Below are positions 51,184 through 61,060 of a stretch of DNA of 64,000 nt, piece after piece (the stretch's first letter is position 1; each line of letters begins with the position of its first letter). The DNA lies in NCBI GenBank assembly GCA_012295275.1, contig CM022677.1:10800021-10864020 (forward strand), given 5' to 3'. The stretch is from Chrysomallon squamiferum (Eukaryota > Mollusca > Gastropoda > Neomphalida > Peltospiridae). Below the pieces are notes generated by a model that saw only the letters and a program-made list of their open reading frames with translations, was not told the origin of the DNA and did not search any database. The translations under genes and the position numbers were made by a program.

Positions 51184-52149
51184 GTGAGATCGCAGAAGGC
51201 ACTGAGCGCGGTGATGCTGTGCAATGCTGGCAATTCTGGAATGTTTATGTTAGCAATATAATCAGCATGACTAATACCTTTGATCCCTTTTTGGTTTATT
51301 CCCGATTCTGGCATTCCGGAATCTGGCAGTGAGATTATAACACATCTTAATTGGACACGCCAGTTGTTCCATTTCTGACATTTTATTTCTCACCCTTACT
51401 AATTGGTGTTCAGTCACCTTAATTGATGTACTTTTGTTAAACAGTATTTTGTCCACAATTAGTAGGACAATCAGTCACACTCTACACAAGAAACGTCCCA
51501 GAAAGCCACCGCGAGCTGACAAGTAGGAAGCGGTGTCCCGGGTACATGTGATGTACTCCAATCCCAGCTGGAAGAGCTGTTCTTGTCTTCTTCAGTGCGG
51601 CAGGATTTCCACATGGTGTTGGTCAGTAGGTGGACAGCAACTTCGCTGTCATCCGAGGAATGGATGTGGTCTTTACCTCTCTTGACACAGTCCCATCCTG
51701 TGTAGTAGTCACAGTGGCAAGGCACCTCGACTACAAACATCTCCATGGTACAATACCATTCTTGTTACTAATCCGCCATGCATCAAGTATGAGGTCCGCA
51801 CCTGGTTTTCTGCCGTCCAAAATTTCTCCCCTAGCAGCCATGGGGATCAAACATAACAAAAATCATGACTGTGCAGTATTTATATAGGTAGTATTTCCTC
51901 TCTTAATTGATCTTGTTAACCCACATATCTAAATTGGTAGTATTTCCTTTCTCCAAATTTTAACTGAGATATAACATTAATTTAATGTCTCCAAACATTA
52001 ATTTTCTTTCAATCTCTGGTTCACCTCTGCTCTTCACTGCTCATTAAAGTTAATCTTGTTAACCTGTTCTTCATGTGACTAAATTGGCCTTAATTGCTCA
52101 AGACAGTTTTCCCATTTCTGGAAGCAGATTATAACATCTCACCGATTAC
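51184..52149. other. less AT-rich insert with broken minus-strand frames
   Basis: From about 51,190 to 51,860 the sequence is much richer in G+C than the surrounding intron. It has overlapping minus-strand frames at 51,271-51,456 and 51,471-51,746 and a plus frame at 51,630-51,887. Pieces on the minus strand look protein-like in different frames (MAARGEILDGRKPG; QLFQLGLEYITCTRDTAS; VEVPCHCDYYTGWDCV) but do not join in one frame. I recognise no family. It may be a decayed transposon or retrogene inserted in the old intron. TATTTCCT(C/T)TC and AGATTATAACA phrases are repeated within 51,330-52,140. Confidence 0.4.
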
Positions 52150-53170
52150 ATGCTTATTTCTCCCAAATTCAAGTTGCATGGTTTAAATTTAAATATAATT
52201 TAAATCATAATCTGGAGACTGCCAGTTTTGGGAACATACCACCACATTTACATGCAGCTCAAATGATGTGAAATGGTGTAAGGAGCTGTCTCTAACTTAA
52301 GACTGTCTGTGTTGTTCTGTATTTCAATTTTAACTGAGTAACAATTGTTCTTTATATGGTGACATTGAAGAATATTTAGTGGGCCAGATTTTAGAGCTAA
52401 ACTTGAAAAATGATTTATCTATGTGACAGATTTAGACATTCTTTATCTCCATACAGTTAAAAGTATCAAGAGTGTAGTGTCAGTTAATATACACATCCAT
52501 TCACACAAGATATCTAGCTAAATTCTAGTTCATTTCAAATTATTCTTCTCAATTGTTTTGCAGATTAACCTAGTTTGTAATTTTGTTTATATACATAAAA
52601 ACAAGTATTTGTTTTCAGTTTTAGTGATTTATAGTTATTAGAATAAAGATAACATAATCTTTACATTAATAATGAACAAATTAATTTTTTTTTTTGAAGG
52701 GAATACATTTGTTTATTAGAATGAAACACAAACCAATGAAAAAGATTGTTGTGCATGATATAGATTTTTTAATAGGAGGGTGGAGAGAATGCAGGTAATA
52801 ATTGTTTTTAAAGTAAATGTTGAATGGTATTAAATTCTAACATTTGTAAAAGTGCCAAGTTGTTAAATGAGTTACTGAGATTTTGTGTGAAGATTCAAAC
52901 AATAACAGTAAGTAAAGTGTCAAAAGCATGTGTCATGATCCTTTATGTGCCAATTTCAACTGAAAATGTTTATAAGATTGTTAGGACAATTAATTCTTTT
53001 TTTTGAATTTTACTAATGAGGGCAAATATATGTTCTTAAAAAGAACATTTTAAAATAATAAAAAAATTCATTCCATTCATTTTTTTTGTTGTTGTTAAAA
53101 TGGACATTTACTTAAATTATCTTTTTTTTGAATTTAAACCATGCAACTTGAATTTGGGAGAAATAAGCAT
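52150..53170. repeat. 40-bp perfect inverted repeat with 941-bp spacer
   Basis: 52,150-52,189 (ATGCTTATTTCTCCCAAATT continuing CAAGTTGCATGGTTTAAATT) is exactly reverse-complemented at 53,131-53,170. The match stops abruptly on both sides. The spacer is AT-rich without a recognised gene, and no target-site duplication is visible at the ends. It lies between the two copies of EB1 exon 3. Could be a foldback element or a local inverted duplication. Confidence 0.9.
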
Positions 53171-53428
53171 TTTTCTCAGTCTTTTGTCAGATGGTCAGTC
53201 TGGTTACTAAAGCATTCTCAGATCTGAACATGTTTGAAATTGGTTTGTTTCTTCCCTCCAAGCAGTTCCAGTGCTTTGCAGTCCCCGTTCCACGAACTGA
53301 GATGACAACATGAGACTCAGCACTGCATCATGTTGTTGGATTTCAAAAACTAACCAAACCACAACAGCTGTGACATGCCCATTTTGTCATGCTCAACACG
53401 TGTACATTATGTGTTTTAATTATTGCAG

Positions 53429-53535
53429 GTTCAGTACAATTGAAAAAGTTAAAATTCAATACGAATTTAGAACACGAATACATAAACAATTTTGAGACAC
53501 AACAAGCAGCTTTCACAAAACTGGCTGTCGACAAC
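53429..53535 (+). pseudogene. MAPRE: EB1/MAPRE exon 3, copy 2 (open, donor lost)
   Basis: TTTTAATTATTGCAG precedes the exon. Joined in phase to 49,771 it reads G-S-V-Q-L-K-K-L-K-F-N-T-N-L-E-H-E-Y-I-N-N-F-E, then Q-Q-A-A-F-T-K-L-A-V-D-N. This covers the full family exon with no gap or stop, and about 22 of 36 residues fit the EB1 consensus as I know it. At the expected exon end after V-D-N the donor reads ATGAGT instead of GTGAGT. Read-through meets TAA after eight more codons. It is better preserved than the copy at 51,088 and diverged from it, so the exon duplication or gene duplication is old. Confidence 0.82.
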
Positions 53536-55243
53536 ATGAGTTTTACTCAGCTAGATTAAGTGCTGCACTTGTGGTCGATATATTTCATTATGTAACATGT
53601 GTTTTGTTGTTACTTGTTGTTCTCCCAGTTCACTTTAATTATCTGTGCTTTCACCCTTTCATTCAAATATCTTTCATCAGTGGTCAAGTGACAGAATAAT
53701 CAAAATTGCTTCAGCTTCAAAAATTGTTATCAAGCACTGGAAAATTATTTTTTTGAAAAGTTCAGTATTTAAATACAAAGATTTCATTTTGAAAAAGAAA
53801 GAAAACAAAAGATCTTGTTGTGAAAAGTGCTGTAGCTTAAGTTATAAATACATGAATGTTTTCATTTCAGCCTTGACTATGTAATGTATGTACTTGATTA
53901 ATAAAAGTAAAAGCTTTTCTTTGTTGCTTTAGTTTCACGTTATAACTTTAAAGCTTTTGCACTTTGGTGTTTTTGCTTTGATGATATATAAAATAGAAGC
54001 CTTAGTTATTGCATTGGCAACAATAATGCATTTCAATGTGTATATAAGTTACCAGTGACAAGAAAAATATATGTTGGATAATATAAGAAACAGTTATGAT
54101 GTACTGCATTAAGATATTTGATATGTTTGGATTTTTTTTTTCACCTGCAGTAGTAAACACACTTGCCAGTGAATTAATTATGAACCAGCTTTAAATTAAA
54201 TGGTTTTAGAGAGGTTTTTAAAAAAAAAAAAACCAACACTCCACCTGTTAACATGTTAAGATACTTAATTTTCATTTATGGAGAAATTACGTAACCCAAT
54301 TAGCATTTAGGCTCTTGTTACATACTGAAGATCAAAAGAGCTAATGTTCAAAACATTGTCATCAGACAGCACTGGTAAGTTTTGTTTTACATGTCCTGTC
54401 CTGGCACAAGATCTGTATATAACGTTTTTTGTTTTTAACTAAATATAAAATAAAATAGCTTCTGTTACTAGCACCTTTTTACAGAAAGTTTTTTTTTTTT
54501 AACTTCTTATGGTTTTAATGTCAACCTGTTCATATTTCATTGAACTCATTTCTTAACAAAGAACTTAACAAAAGTAACTTTAAATAACTACAAATTGTAT
54601 CAATGATGTCTCCATAATTTATTAATGACATTACTGTTTCACTAACAAAACTAACTCACAACATTCATTTCTGTATTACAACAAATAATTTTAAATTTCA
54701 GTGTTATTTTAAAGTATTAAATTGTTCATGAAAACAGTTCAGATTACAGTGTGTTTACATAACAATTTCACCAGCACTTTTTTAACAGGGTGACAATTTT
54801 TTAAGATTATCATTAACATCCACGTAAATAAAAATGTAGCTTATGACATCTTGACATTATTTAACCTTGCAAGTAGATACAAGAGGTAAAAAACAAAAGT
54901 GATTTAATGTTCTCAACTAAAATTAATAATATTTAACTCAGCTGTGCAGCACTATATTTATTACTAAAATTAAGATTAATATTGTAATAAATCTGTAAAA
55001 CATTGAAAGGTAAATAACTAATAAAAATATGTAAAATATAGATTCAATTGTTGATACAGTGAAATGTAATCATTACAGCCAGTTATAATGGAATGTGCTA
55101 AAATATTTTGTTTCACTTTGTATATGCCTTCAAAATAAAATTTAATAAATAAATTTCTTTTTCTTAATTTTTTTAATTTTCAGTTTATACATTTAGTTTA
55201 TTTTTTTTTTTTTTTTTTAATGTTTATTTTATTCTATTATTAG
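53536..55243. other. intronic AT-rich sequence
   Basis: No EB1-like exon found. An isolated donor-like ACTG|GTAAGT occurs near 54,374 without a recognisable exon. T and A runs at 54,128, 54,220 and 55,200. Confidence 0.55.
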
Positions 55244-55310
55244 TTGGTACCAGTGTAAAAGCTTGTCAAAGGAAAATTTCAGGACAATTTTGAAGTTTGT
55301 TCAGTGGTAC
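55244..55310 (+). pseudogene. MAPRE: EB1/MAPRE exon 4 remnant (stop and frameshift)
   Basis: CTATTATTAG precedes [20 protein letters not shown]. After one extra G at 55,295, F-V-Q-W-Y continues. The family reads [22 protein letters not shown], so the match is near-complete, with TAA (55,256-55,258) in place of the conserved Asp codon. Beyond 55,310 the homology fades: the expected K-K-F-F-D-A-N-Y-D segment is not readable, though F-K-D-A-Y-E-K-Y occurs in another frame up to about 55,365. Phase 0 at the acceptor fits the V-D-K boundary of exon 3. Confidence 0.85.
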
Positions 55311-55376
55311 CTAACAAGTTGAATAATGAATCAACTTTTAAAGATGCCTATGAAAAATACTGAATGTCTTCCACAT

Positions 55377-55417
55377 TATTATTATTATTATTGTTGTTGT
55401 TGTTGTTGTTGTTGTTA
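55377..55417. repeat. (ATT)n(GTT)n microsatellite
   Basis: ATT triplets passing into GTT triplets, directly after the EB1 exon 4 remnant. Its expansion may have erased the rest of that exon. Confidence 0.92.
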
Positions 55418-57230
55418 AGATAGTAGGGTTGCAGTTTAGAGGTGTGAGACTAGATTAAAATGAATTAACTTCACCATATTATTGACATTTACAAGTGCAT
55501 CTTTCATAAATACTTGAAACTTTAATACAGATTCTTATTATTAAAAGTAAAGTAAAACACAAATTAATTAACTTACTTAAGTAAATAACTAAAGAATACA
55601 CAGAATCTCTGCCAGTGAGAGAAAATATCATCGCTGCTTTATTATCAATATTTTCTGCAGTGTTTATAACAAAATTACTGAAGTTATAATTACACCTGCA
55701 CTTATCTCTACAGTCTGACAGGTAGATAGGTAGGAGGATAGATAGACAGACAGACAGATATATAGATAGATAGATGGATAGACAGAAAGAGAGATTAAAA
55801 TTACCAATAAAAGAAAAGATGTTAAAAGCGAGGTTAATATGATATTATATTATAACGCATATACAAACATTTTCTTACAAGTTCATTTGCTTATGAAATG
55901 TAAAATGTCTATCTCTATATCCATCCCTAGCTATCTTCAGTGTATCTGTCTATCTATTATTTAACTACATACATATCAACGTATGTATATAATTCATCTA
56001 AGGCAAACACATATAACCAGATTCTTTCTTTTCTATGTGTGTGTATATCGATTTATCTATTGATAATTGTTTCTTTTTTCAGTAATAATATCTGAAATAA
56101 TGAGATTAACGATAAAAATAACAACAATAATACTAATTAAAATGATAAATAAAATAATAATTAAAAAAGAATACTGAAACAAGGGAAAAAGAAACGAGTA
56201 AGAAAATTATTTCAGGCATATATTTATTACAAAGAAACAGTTATATTAAATAGAAATAAAAAATAATGTATAGGTTTAAATAAAATCATTTTAGTGAATT
56301 CAGTAAATTGAATGAATGATCTATATTCTGCATCTATATAAGATGTCACTAATAATACTTCCTCGCTTCATTTATTGAAAACAAATATATTTCTATTTGA
56401 TTTCTTTTTGTTATTTTGTTCTTTTTTAATATTTTACATGACACTCAGTCTTTTTTGTATATTTTCCAACGTGTTAAATAGAGTTATTTCCCGTAGACCA
56501 CAAACTTCTGAAATAGATTACTCCGCATATGCGATGCGACGGTAAATTAGATTTGCTGCTTTTATTTGAAAATAACTAATTTAGTATAATGTTTTATAAC
56601 AGAGAGCACCAGCTTAGTAACATTCCTTGCGTTTTCTTTGTCTTTTAAATAACCAGTTTCCTTTAGTTTTTGTTTATTTAATGTGTTATTATTATTTATT
56701 GAATTATTGTAAAATGCTTAGTTTATTTAATGTTTTTATTCAAGTTAATTTATTTCTTTTCGATTTGTCACTTTAAAAACAATGAATTTATTTACAAATT
56801 ATTTTTATATGAAATTTTTGGTATATTTACAGATATATACAAAACACCATATTTAGGACAATATTTGAAAGCTATTAAATAATAAAACTTAAAAAGTAAT
56901 AAAAGCAAAGTCAGACCGTCAAAATACTTCCAGAATTTCACCGATTTATTGGGTACAAACTAAACCTGAATCTCCTTTTCTGTTGGGGAACATTGCCAAC
57001 TGGAAAAGTTAATACAATAATCTTATAACAAATTATAATTTCAGTTTATTATGCACGCATTTGCATAAAACTAATCCAGTTTGAAAAGTTTGATTAATTT
57101 GAAAAAGTAGTTAGGAAAGGCGCAGGAGATCATGGTTTGGTAATTACCTGTATCAGCGCGAATCTAATTTTAAAATCATAAAAAGTTAAGAAAATACACG
57201 TAAAATAGTTGAAATTGGAAGTTCAAAAAC
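55418..57230. other. AT-rich sequence, GATA-type repeats, no gene seen
   Basis: Imperfect GATAGATA/GACA repeats at 55,717-55,790. A GAGTTATTTCCC motif lies near 56,480. No exon recognised, including none for the poorly conserved EB1 linker. Confidence 0.5.
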
Positions 57231-57353
57231 CCGATCAGACGGTTTCCGAGCGCTCACGGAAACTTCCGATCAAAATCCAAGATGGCAGCGTCGAACGCCG
57301 ATCAGTGTTTACAATCTTTTAAACATCCAATCAACTCTTATATGGATTATTAA
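57231..57353 (+). promoter_or_regulatory. CpG-containing promoter-like island with short start frame
   Basis: A sharp local rise in C+G and CpG within AT-rich DNA. CCGATCA occurs three times (57,231; 57,266; 57,298). GTTTCCG (57,242-57,248) and CGGAAAC (57,257-57,263) form an inverted repeat around AGCGCT. CCAAGATGGCAGCG matches the animal YY1-type start-site element and also places an ATG at 57,282 in good context. The frame from it is 23 codons (MAASNADQ..) and ends TAA at 57,353, so it would need splicing or be non-coding. A transcription start for an unknown + strand gene is a reasonable inference. Confidence 0.45.
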
Positions 57354-57774
57354 AAGTAATTTGGGGAAATACATCATATAATTAATGCCGTTTATACATG
57401 TCTATGATTGAGTAGAAATTGTTTCAAAGGTCGAAACCAATTTTTAATTAAATTATTTATTTGTTTGGTTTTTTTGGTAACTTCGACGTCATATTATCTT
57501 TTATCCATTTCATACTAGATTTTTTTTTCCAGATATTATTTCGATGTCGCCAGCCAGAAAAAAATACAAACATAAATAAATAAATAATTTTAAAAAAATC
57601 ATTGCTTTAAGTTATGGACGAGAACTTGGTAAGATGAGGTTTGTTGTAAACTTCGAAATCGTGATCTCGTAAGTGACTTATCTCAAACAATTAATAAATC
57701 ACAGAAAATGTCAATTAGTTATTTAACTAAAATACCTCACATTTTTCATGCTGATGATAATGAATTATTTTCAG

Positions 57775-57870
57775 TTTACAGGTGGATACTGTCAAGTCTA
57801 TGTCAGATTTTGTATTATTTTAAAGACTTGGACAGAGACAGAGTTCTTCAGATCTCATATCTCACCTTTA
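57775..57870 (+). pseudogene. MAPRE: possible EB1/MAPRE coiled-coil/EBH exon remnant
   Basis: AATTATTTTCAG precedes TTTACAG and then Q-V-D-T-V-K-S-M. A stop and frame change follow, then D-L-D-R-D-R-V-L-Q-I-S-Y-L. Family members read V-D-x-L-K-x-x-V-x-D-L-E-K-E-R-D-F-Y-F-x-K-L at this place, so the spacing and charge pattern L-(E/D)-(K/R)-(E/D)-R fit. The position after exon 4 and the same strand support it. The hallmark F-Y-F is not kept and a stop intervenes, so the call is tentative. Confidence 0.4.
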
Positions 57871-58590
57871 CAGTACAAGGCAAGTCAGTGCTGAAGATAT
57901 AGAGGCGCGTTCACAATTTTATGGATGTCAGCTTTGAGAAGTATTAGTGTGGTATTTGTATTATTATTTTTATTACATTTTCATCTTATGTTTGTATTGC
58001 TTAACTTTATCAATGCATTCTTCTTGTTAATATATATTAATATGAAAATATTTCATTTATCTTTATGAATTTAGATTTCAAAGACATATTTGTTATTTTA
58101 ATTTGACCAGAATGAAAAATTTAAATTTTGATACTTTTTTTATAAATCTATATTTTTGTTTAAATTATTTGTTATTTATCAGACAAGTAAACACAATGTA
58201 AAAATACTTTTAAATAATTATGCTACTTAATTTTATTATTGTATCTACAGAAACAACATGATTCTGAAATCAGCTTCAGTTACAAGACTATGGAGAAGAA
58301 TATAAAGGTTACTTTAAACATTGAAATATCTACTGATATAGACTAATAATGGATTTTTCTTTCCAAAGCAGTTTCCAGACAGAGAAGTTGTTAACAATAT
58401 CAATGTTGATTGATTATTTACACTGTGTGCACCAGTGCTAAGGATGGCTAAATAAGGAAATTGTTAATGAGAGTTATAAATGGGCAATAACACAGACAGA
58501 TAGATTATGTAAAGTAGTTATAATTATTTAGGGAAGATGAATAGGTGATTCATGGATTGTTATTGATGGAACGTAATGTATAGGGATAGA
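57871..58590. other. AT-rich sequence, otherwise nothing recognised
   Basis: Apart from the exon-like piece at 58,251 no feature is visible. Confidence 0.5.
58251..58307 (+). other. exon-like segment, possibly the EB1 C-terminal part
   Basis: GTATCTACAG precedes 19 open codons (KQHDSEISFSYKTMEKNIK) and then AAG|GTTACT. EB1 proteins have Q-E-H-E then K-K-I-M-D-I-L-Y in the corresponding region. Q-H-D and K-T-M-E are suggestive only. It could be an unrelated exon or chance. Confidence 0.25.
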
Positions 58591-58599
58591 GAAATGTCC

Positions 58600-59180
58600 C
58601 TGAGTGTGTGCAGATGGATGTATAGATAGATGGATTGATCAGTCCACTAAGAGTGGAGGCATGGAGGATAGACAGAGAGATATAAAGATAGCTAAACAGA
58701 TAGGCAGGTTAGTAGGTTCAATAGATAGACAGAAAGATAGATAGAAGGATAAGTGTAAAGCAAATATGGGCAGTAGAGGATAGGAACATGTATATGTGTA
58801 AAAATAGAGTTCAGACAGAGGGTATATTTGATAGATAAACACACACACCCAGAGAGACACACTGGAGCTGTGTTTGGATTGAGTTAGTGATGAACTGAAA
58901 GATTATAGTAGATATCCAGAGATAAATACAGATAGATTATATAGATAGATATCCACAGATCAATGCAGATAGATTATGTAGACAGATATACAGCAAGATA
59001 GCAAGGTTTGAAGTAGTATATAGTTAGATATTCAGGGAGCTGGACATATGATTGATAGATGGTTATTGAAAAGTAGACATTTAAGCTAGAGAGATAAACT
59101 GATAGGTATGTATTACTATGTATGGTAGATTGATTTGTAGACAGACTGACAGATATATAGACAGACGTGTTTAAGGAATG
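58600..59180. repeat. diffuse GATA/GACA-type low-complexity region
   Basis: Dense but irregular AGATAGAT, GACAGA and GGATAG words over nearly 600 bp, probably a decayed GATA microsatellite. The minus-strand frames at 58,639-58,860 and 58,974-59,243 are Ser/Tyr/Leu-rich because of it. Confidence 0.75.
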
Positions 59181-59198
59181 TGTGTGTGTGTGTGTGTT

Positions 59199-59230
<32 letters not shown>
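59180..59230. repeat. (TG)n(TA)n(CA)n self-complementary microsatellite
   Basis: TG run, TA run and CA run in succession. The whole is nearly its own reverse complement and could extrude as a hairpin. Confidence 0.93.
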
Positions 59231-59477
59231 TAAACATAAACACATATACAGGAATGATAATGTATTTTTATGTTTAGAAGTTGATTAGTACGTATATGTA
59301 TATAAAAGGATAAGTAACTGTGTGTGAGTGTGTGTGTGAAAAAGGATGGATAGATGGTAGATGGTAACAGACAGGTAAATTGATAGAGAGAAGAAAACTA
59401 GATAGATTACTAGAAAGATAGATGCAAGGAGGCATGAGTATATACCTGCACCACTGAAGGAAAGACCGAGTCTTGCT

Positions 59478-59680
59478 CTGTGTCTCTCTCTTTCTGTTTC
59501 TCTCTTTTTCTCTCTGTCCCTGTCTCTCTCTCACTCTATCTCAGTCTCTTTCTCTCTTTCCCTCTGTCTCTCTGTCCCTCTTTCTCTCTTCCATTCGCTC
59601 TGACTCTCTTTCTCTTTCTCTGTAACTCTCTGTCAGACTTTTTCTCTCTATCTCTCTCTCTAGCTCTTTTCTTCTCTCCA
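59478..59680. repeat. pyrimidine-rich CT low-complexity tract
   Basis: About 200 bp almost entirely of C and T with TCTCTC, TTTCTC and TGTCTC words. The Ser/Leu-rich frame at 59,480-59,704 is an artefact. Confidence 0.9.
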
Positions 59681-59699
59681 TACAAAATTAACAATTTTA

Positions 59700-60500
59700 C
59701 TTAAAGCAAAATTAACCAACACCAAAAGCAACAGCAAAGTTAACCAACAATAATAAAAATAGTAATCATTATGTACTACAATAACAATGTTAGTAATAAT
59801 ATTAACAATAAAAATGCAAACAAAAATTAAAGACAGACGAAAGACACACACACACACACCCACAAACTTGATTAAACTTTTTACCATGCTCTAGAAATCA
59901 TATATGTGAAATTTAAATAACGTGTCAGTATCAAAAAGCTGAAAAACAGTATTTGTATGCAGTTGAAATTTTTACTACATTTTTACAGTGAAATGAAATT
60001 TTTATGAAAACATAGAAACTTAGTCATATTGAAACCCAAATCTTTCTTTCTCTAATCATAATAAATAACATACAAAGTTTCACACATCAAAACGGAATTT
60101 TTAATCTGAATAATAAACATTTTAAATACATGAAATAAACTAAGCATGCAAAAATATAAATTCTGCTACTACTAATAATAATAATTAGTCAATTTTATAG
60201 TCTAAGGGAAATAACTCTGTTGTCCATTAATAGGAATGAATATAACGGTGAGCGATAACAGCATTAACAACAACAAAACAAATTTTAAAAAGGAAAAAAA
60301 AAAAAAAAGATATATTTTCAAATTTAGATTTTTGTTTCATTTATTTCGTTTAGTTAAGTACTAAAGAAAGGAAAAATAATTATATTTATTTATCGAGTAT
60401 GGGATGTGCTGTTTAATTAGTCTTAAAAGATGAAAAAAAAAAAAGTATTCACATATTAGAAGACTGTAACAGCAGAATAAACAAAATAGTTTAAGAAATA
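59700..60500. other. A-rich sequence with mollusc-type motif
   Basis: CA run at 59,847-59,862, A runs at 60,295-60,308 and 60,433-60,444. AAGGGAAATAACTCT lies at about 60,206-60,220. No gene supported. Confidence 0.5.
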
Positions 60501-60760
60501 AAAAGTATTATTCAAATTCAGGTCCGGGCATGCCCCCCTGCCCTTGTCGCCCGCTCACCGGCTGTCTGCCCCGCCCTCAGACAGCTTGTGAAGGTACATA
60601 ACCAAGTTGAAACTTTAAAGTTTCTTGTCAGCATGTTCATGTTCTTGGAGGTTCCACAGCAGTACTTTGCGATACCAGATTCATCTATGAAAGATGGTGG
60701 AAAAATCACTTTCTTTATACATAATATAGTCACATGGTTTAAGCCCTGATGTTTCACCGG
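60495..60760. promoter_or_regulatory. GC-rich island with GC box and frames open on both strands
   Basis: 60,520-60,590 is strongly C-rich, with CpGs and GCCCCGCCCT, the complement of an Sp1/KLF-type GC box. One + frame (60,495-60,749) is open for 84 codons, including QLVKVHNQVETLKFLV and PQQYFAIPDSSMKDGGK. A minus frame (60,518-60,757) is open for 79 codons. Neither shows a family I know, and neither has convincing splice borders. A promoter with first exon is one reading, a decayed retrogene another. Confidence 0.4.
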
Positions 60761-60803
60761 AAGTTTTAGGAGTTTACTCGCCGAAGTAAAAATTATATCG
60801 ATT

Positions 60804-60870
60804 AGAGTTATCTCCCTTTAGCGATATGTGTTCACAAACAGATTAGAGTTATGTGCCTTACGTGAAATGT
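60804..60870. repeat. paired GAGTTATCTCCC-type motifs
   Basis: ATTAGAGTTATCTCCCTTTA is followed 40 bp later by ATTAGAGTTATGTGCCTTACG, so a short word is tandemly duplicated. ACGTGA..TCACGT at about 60,860-60,879 is a small inverted repeat. Confidence 0.55.
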
Positions 60871-61060
60871 ACTCACGTAAATAATTGTACTGACTTAAAT
60901 ATTAAGTATAATTCAAATACGATTTGGGTGACCTGTTTTTTCTATAAGTTATAATACAAGATAATAATTTTATAATAATTTTATCGCAAATATTTATTTC
61001 ACAATGATTTCCGATAGTTCCATACGTTGCCAACATCTATTATAAACACTACGTTAAAGG

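Larger units (their letters stand above)
49733..57870 (+). pseudogene. MAPRE: intron-containing EB1/MAPRE-like pseudogene (overall extent, core part)
   Basis: EB1 proteins have an N-terminal calponin-homology domain that binds the microtubule lattice near the GTP cap. A C-terminal coiled coil and EB-homology domain recruit +TIP partners. Here the CH-domain exons appear on the + strand in family order: 49,733 (AAYCQFMDMLFPG), 51,088 and 53,429 (two versions of the VKF..LEHEY exon) and 55,244 (PV.[12 protein letters not shown]). A weaker coiled-coil-like exon follows at 57,775. Introns with plausible AG/GT borders remain, so this is not a processed retrocopy. In-frame stops, a deletion, a 1-nt insertion and a lost donor make it non-coding as assembled. 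A possible N-terminal exon lies at 43,918 and a possible C-terminal one at 58,251. The alternative of assembly errors in a live gene is unlikely, because independent lesions occur in several exons. Confidence 0.8.

Noticed and set aside
54360-54385. EB1 exon ending at ACTG|GTAAGT
   Set aside because: The donor is good, but no upstream frame matches the EB1 family or any family I know.
49733-55310. Functional EB1 gene using reassigned stop codons
   Set aside because: Both TGA and TAA occur at conserved Lys/Arg and Asp positions, together with frameshifts and a lost donor. Recoding cannot explain all of these.
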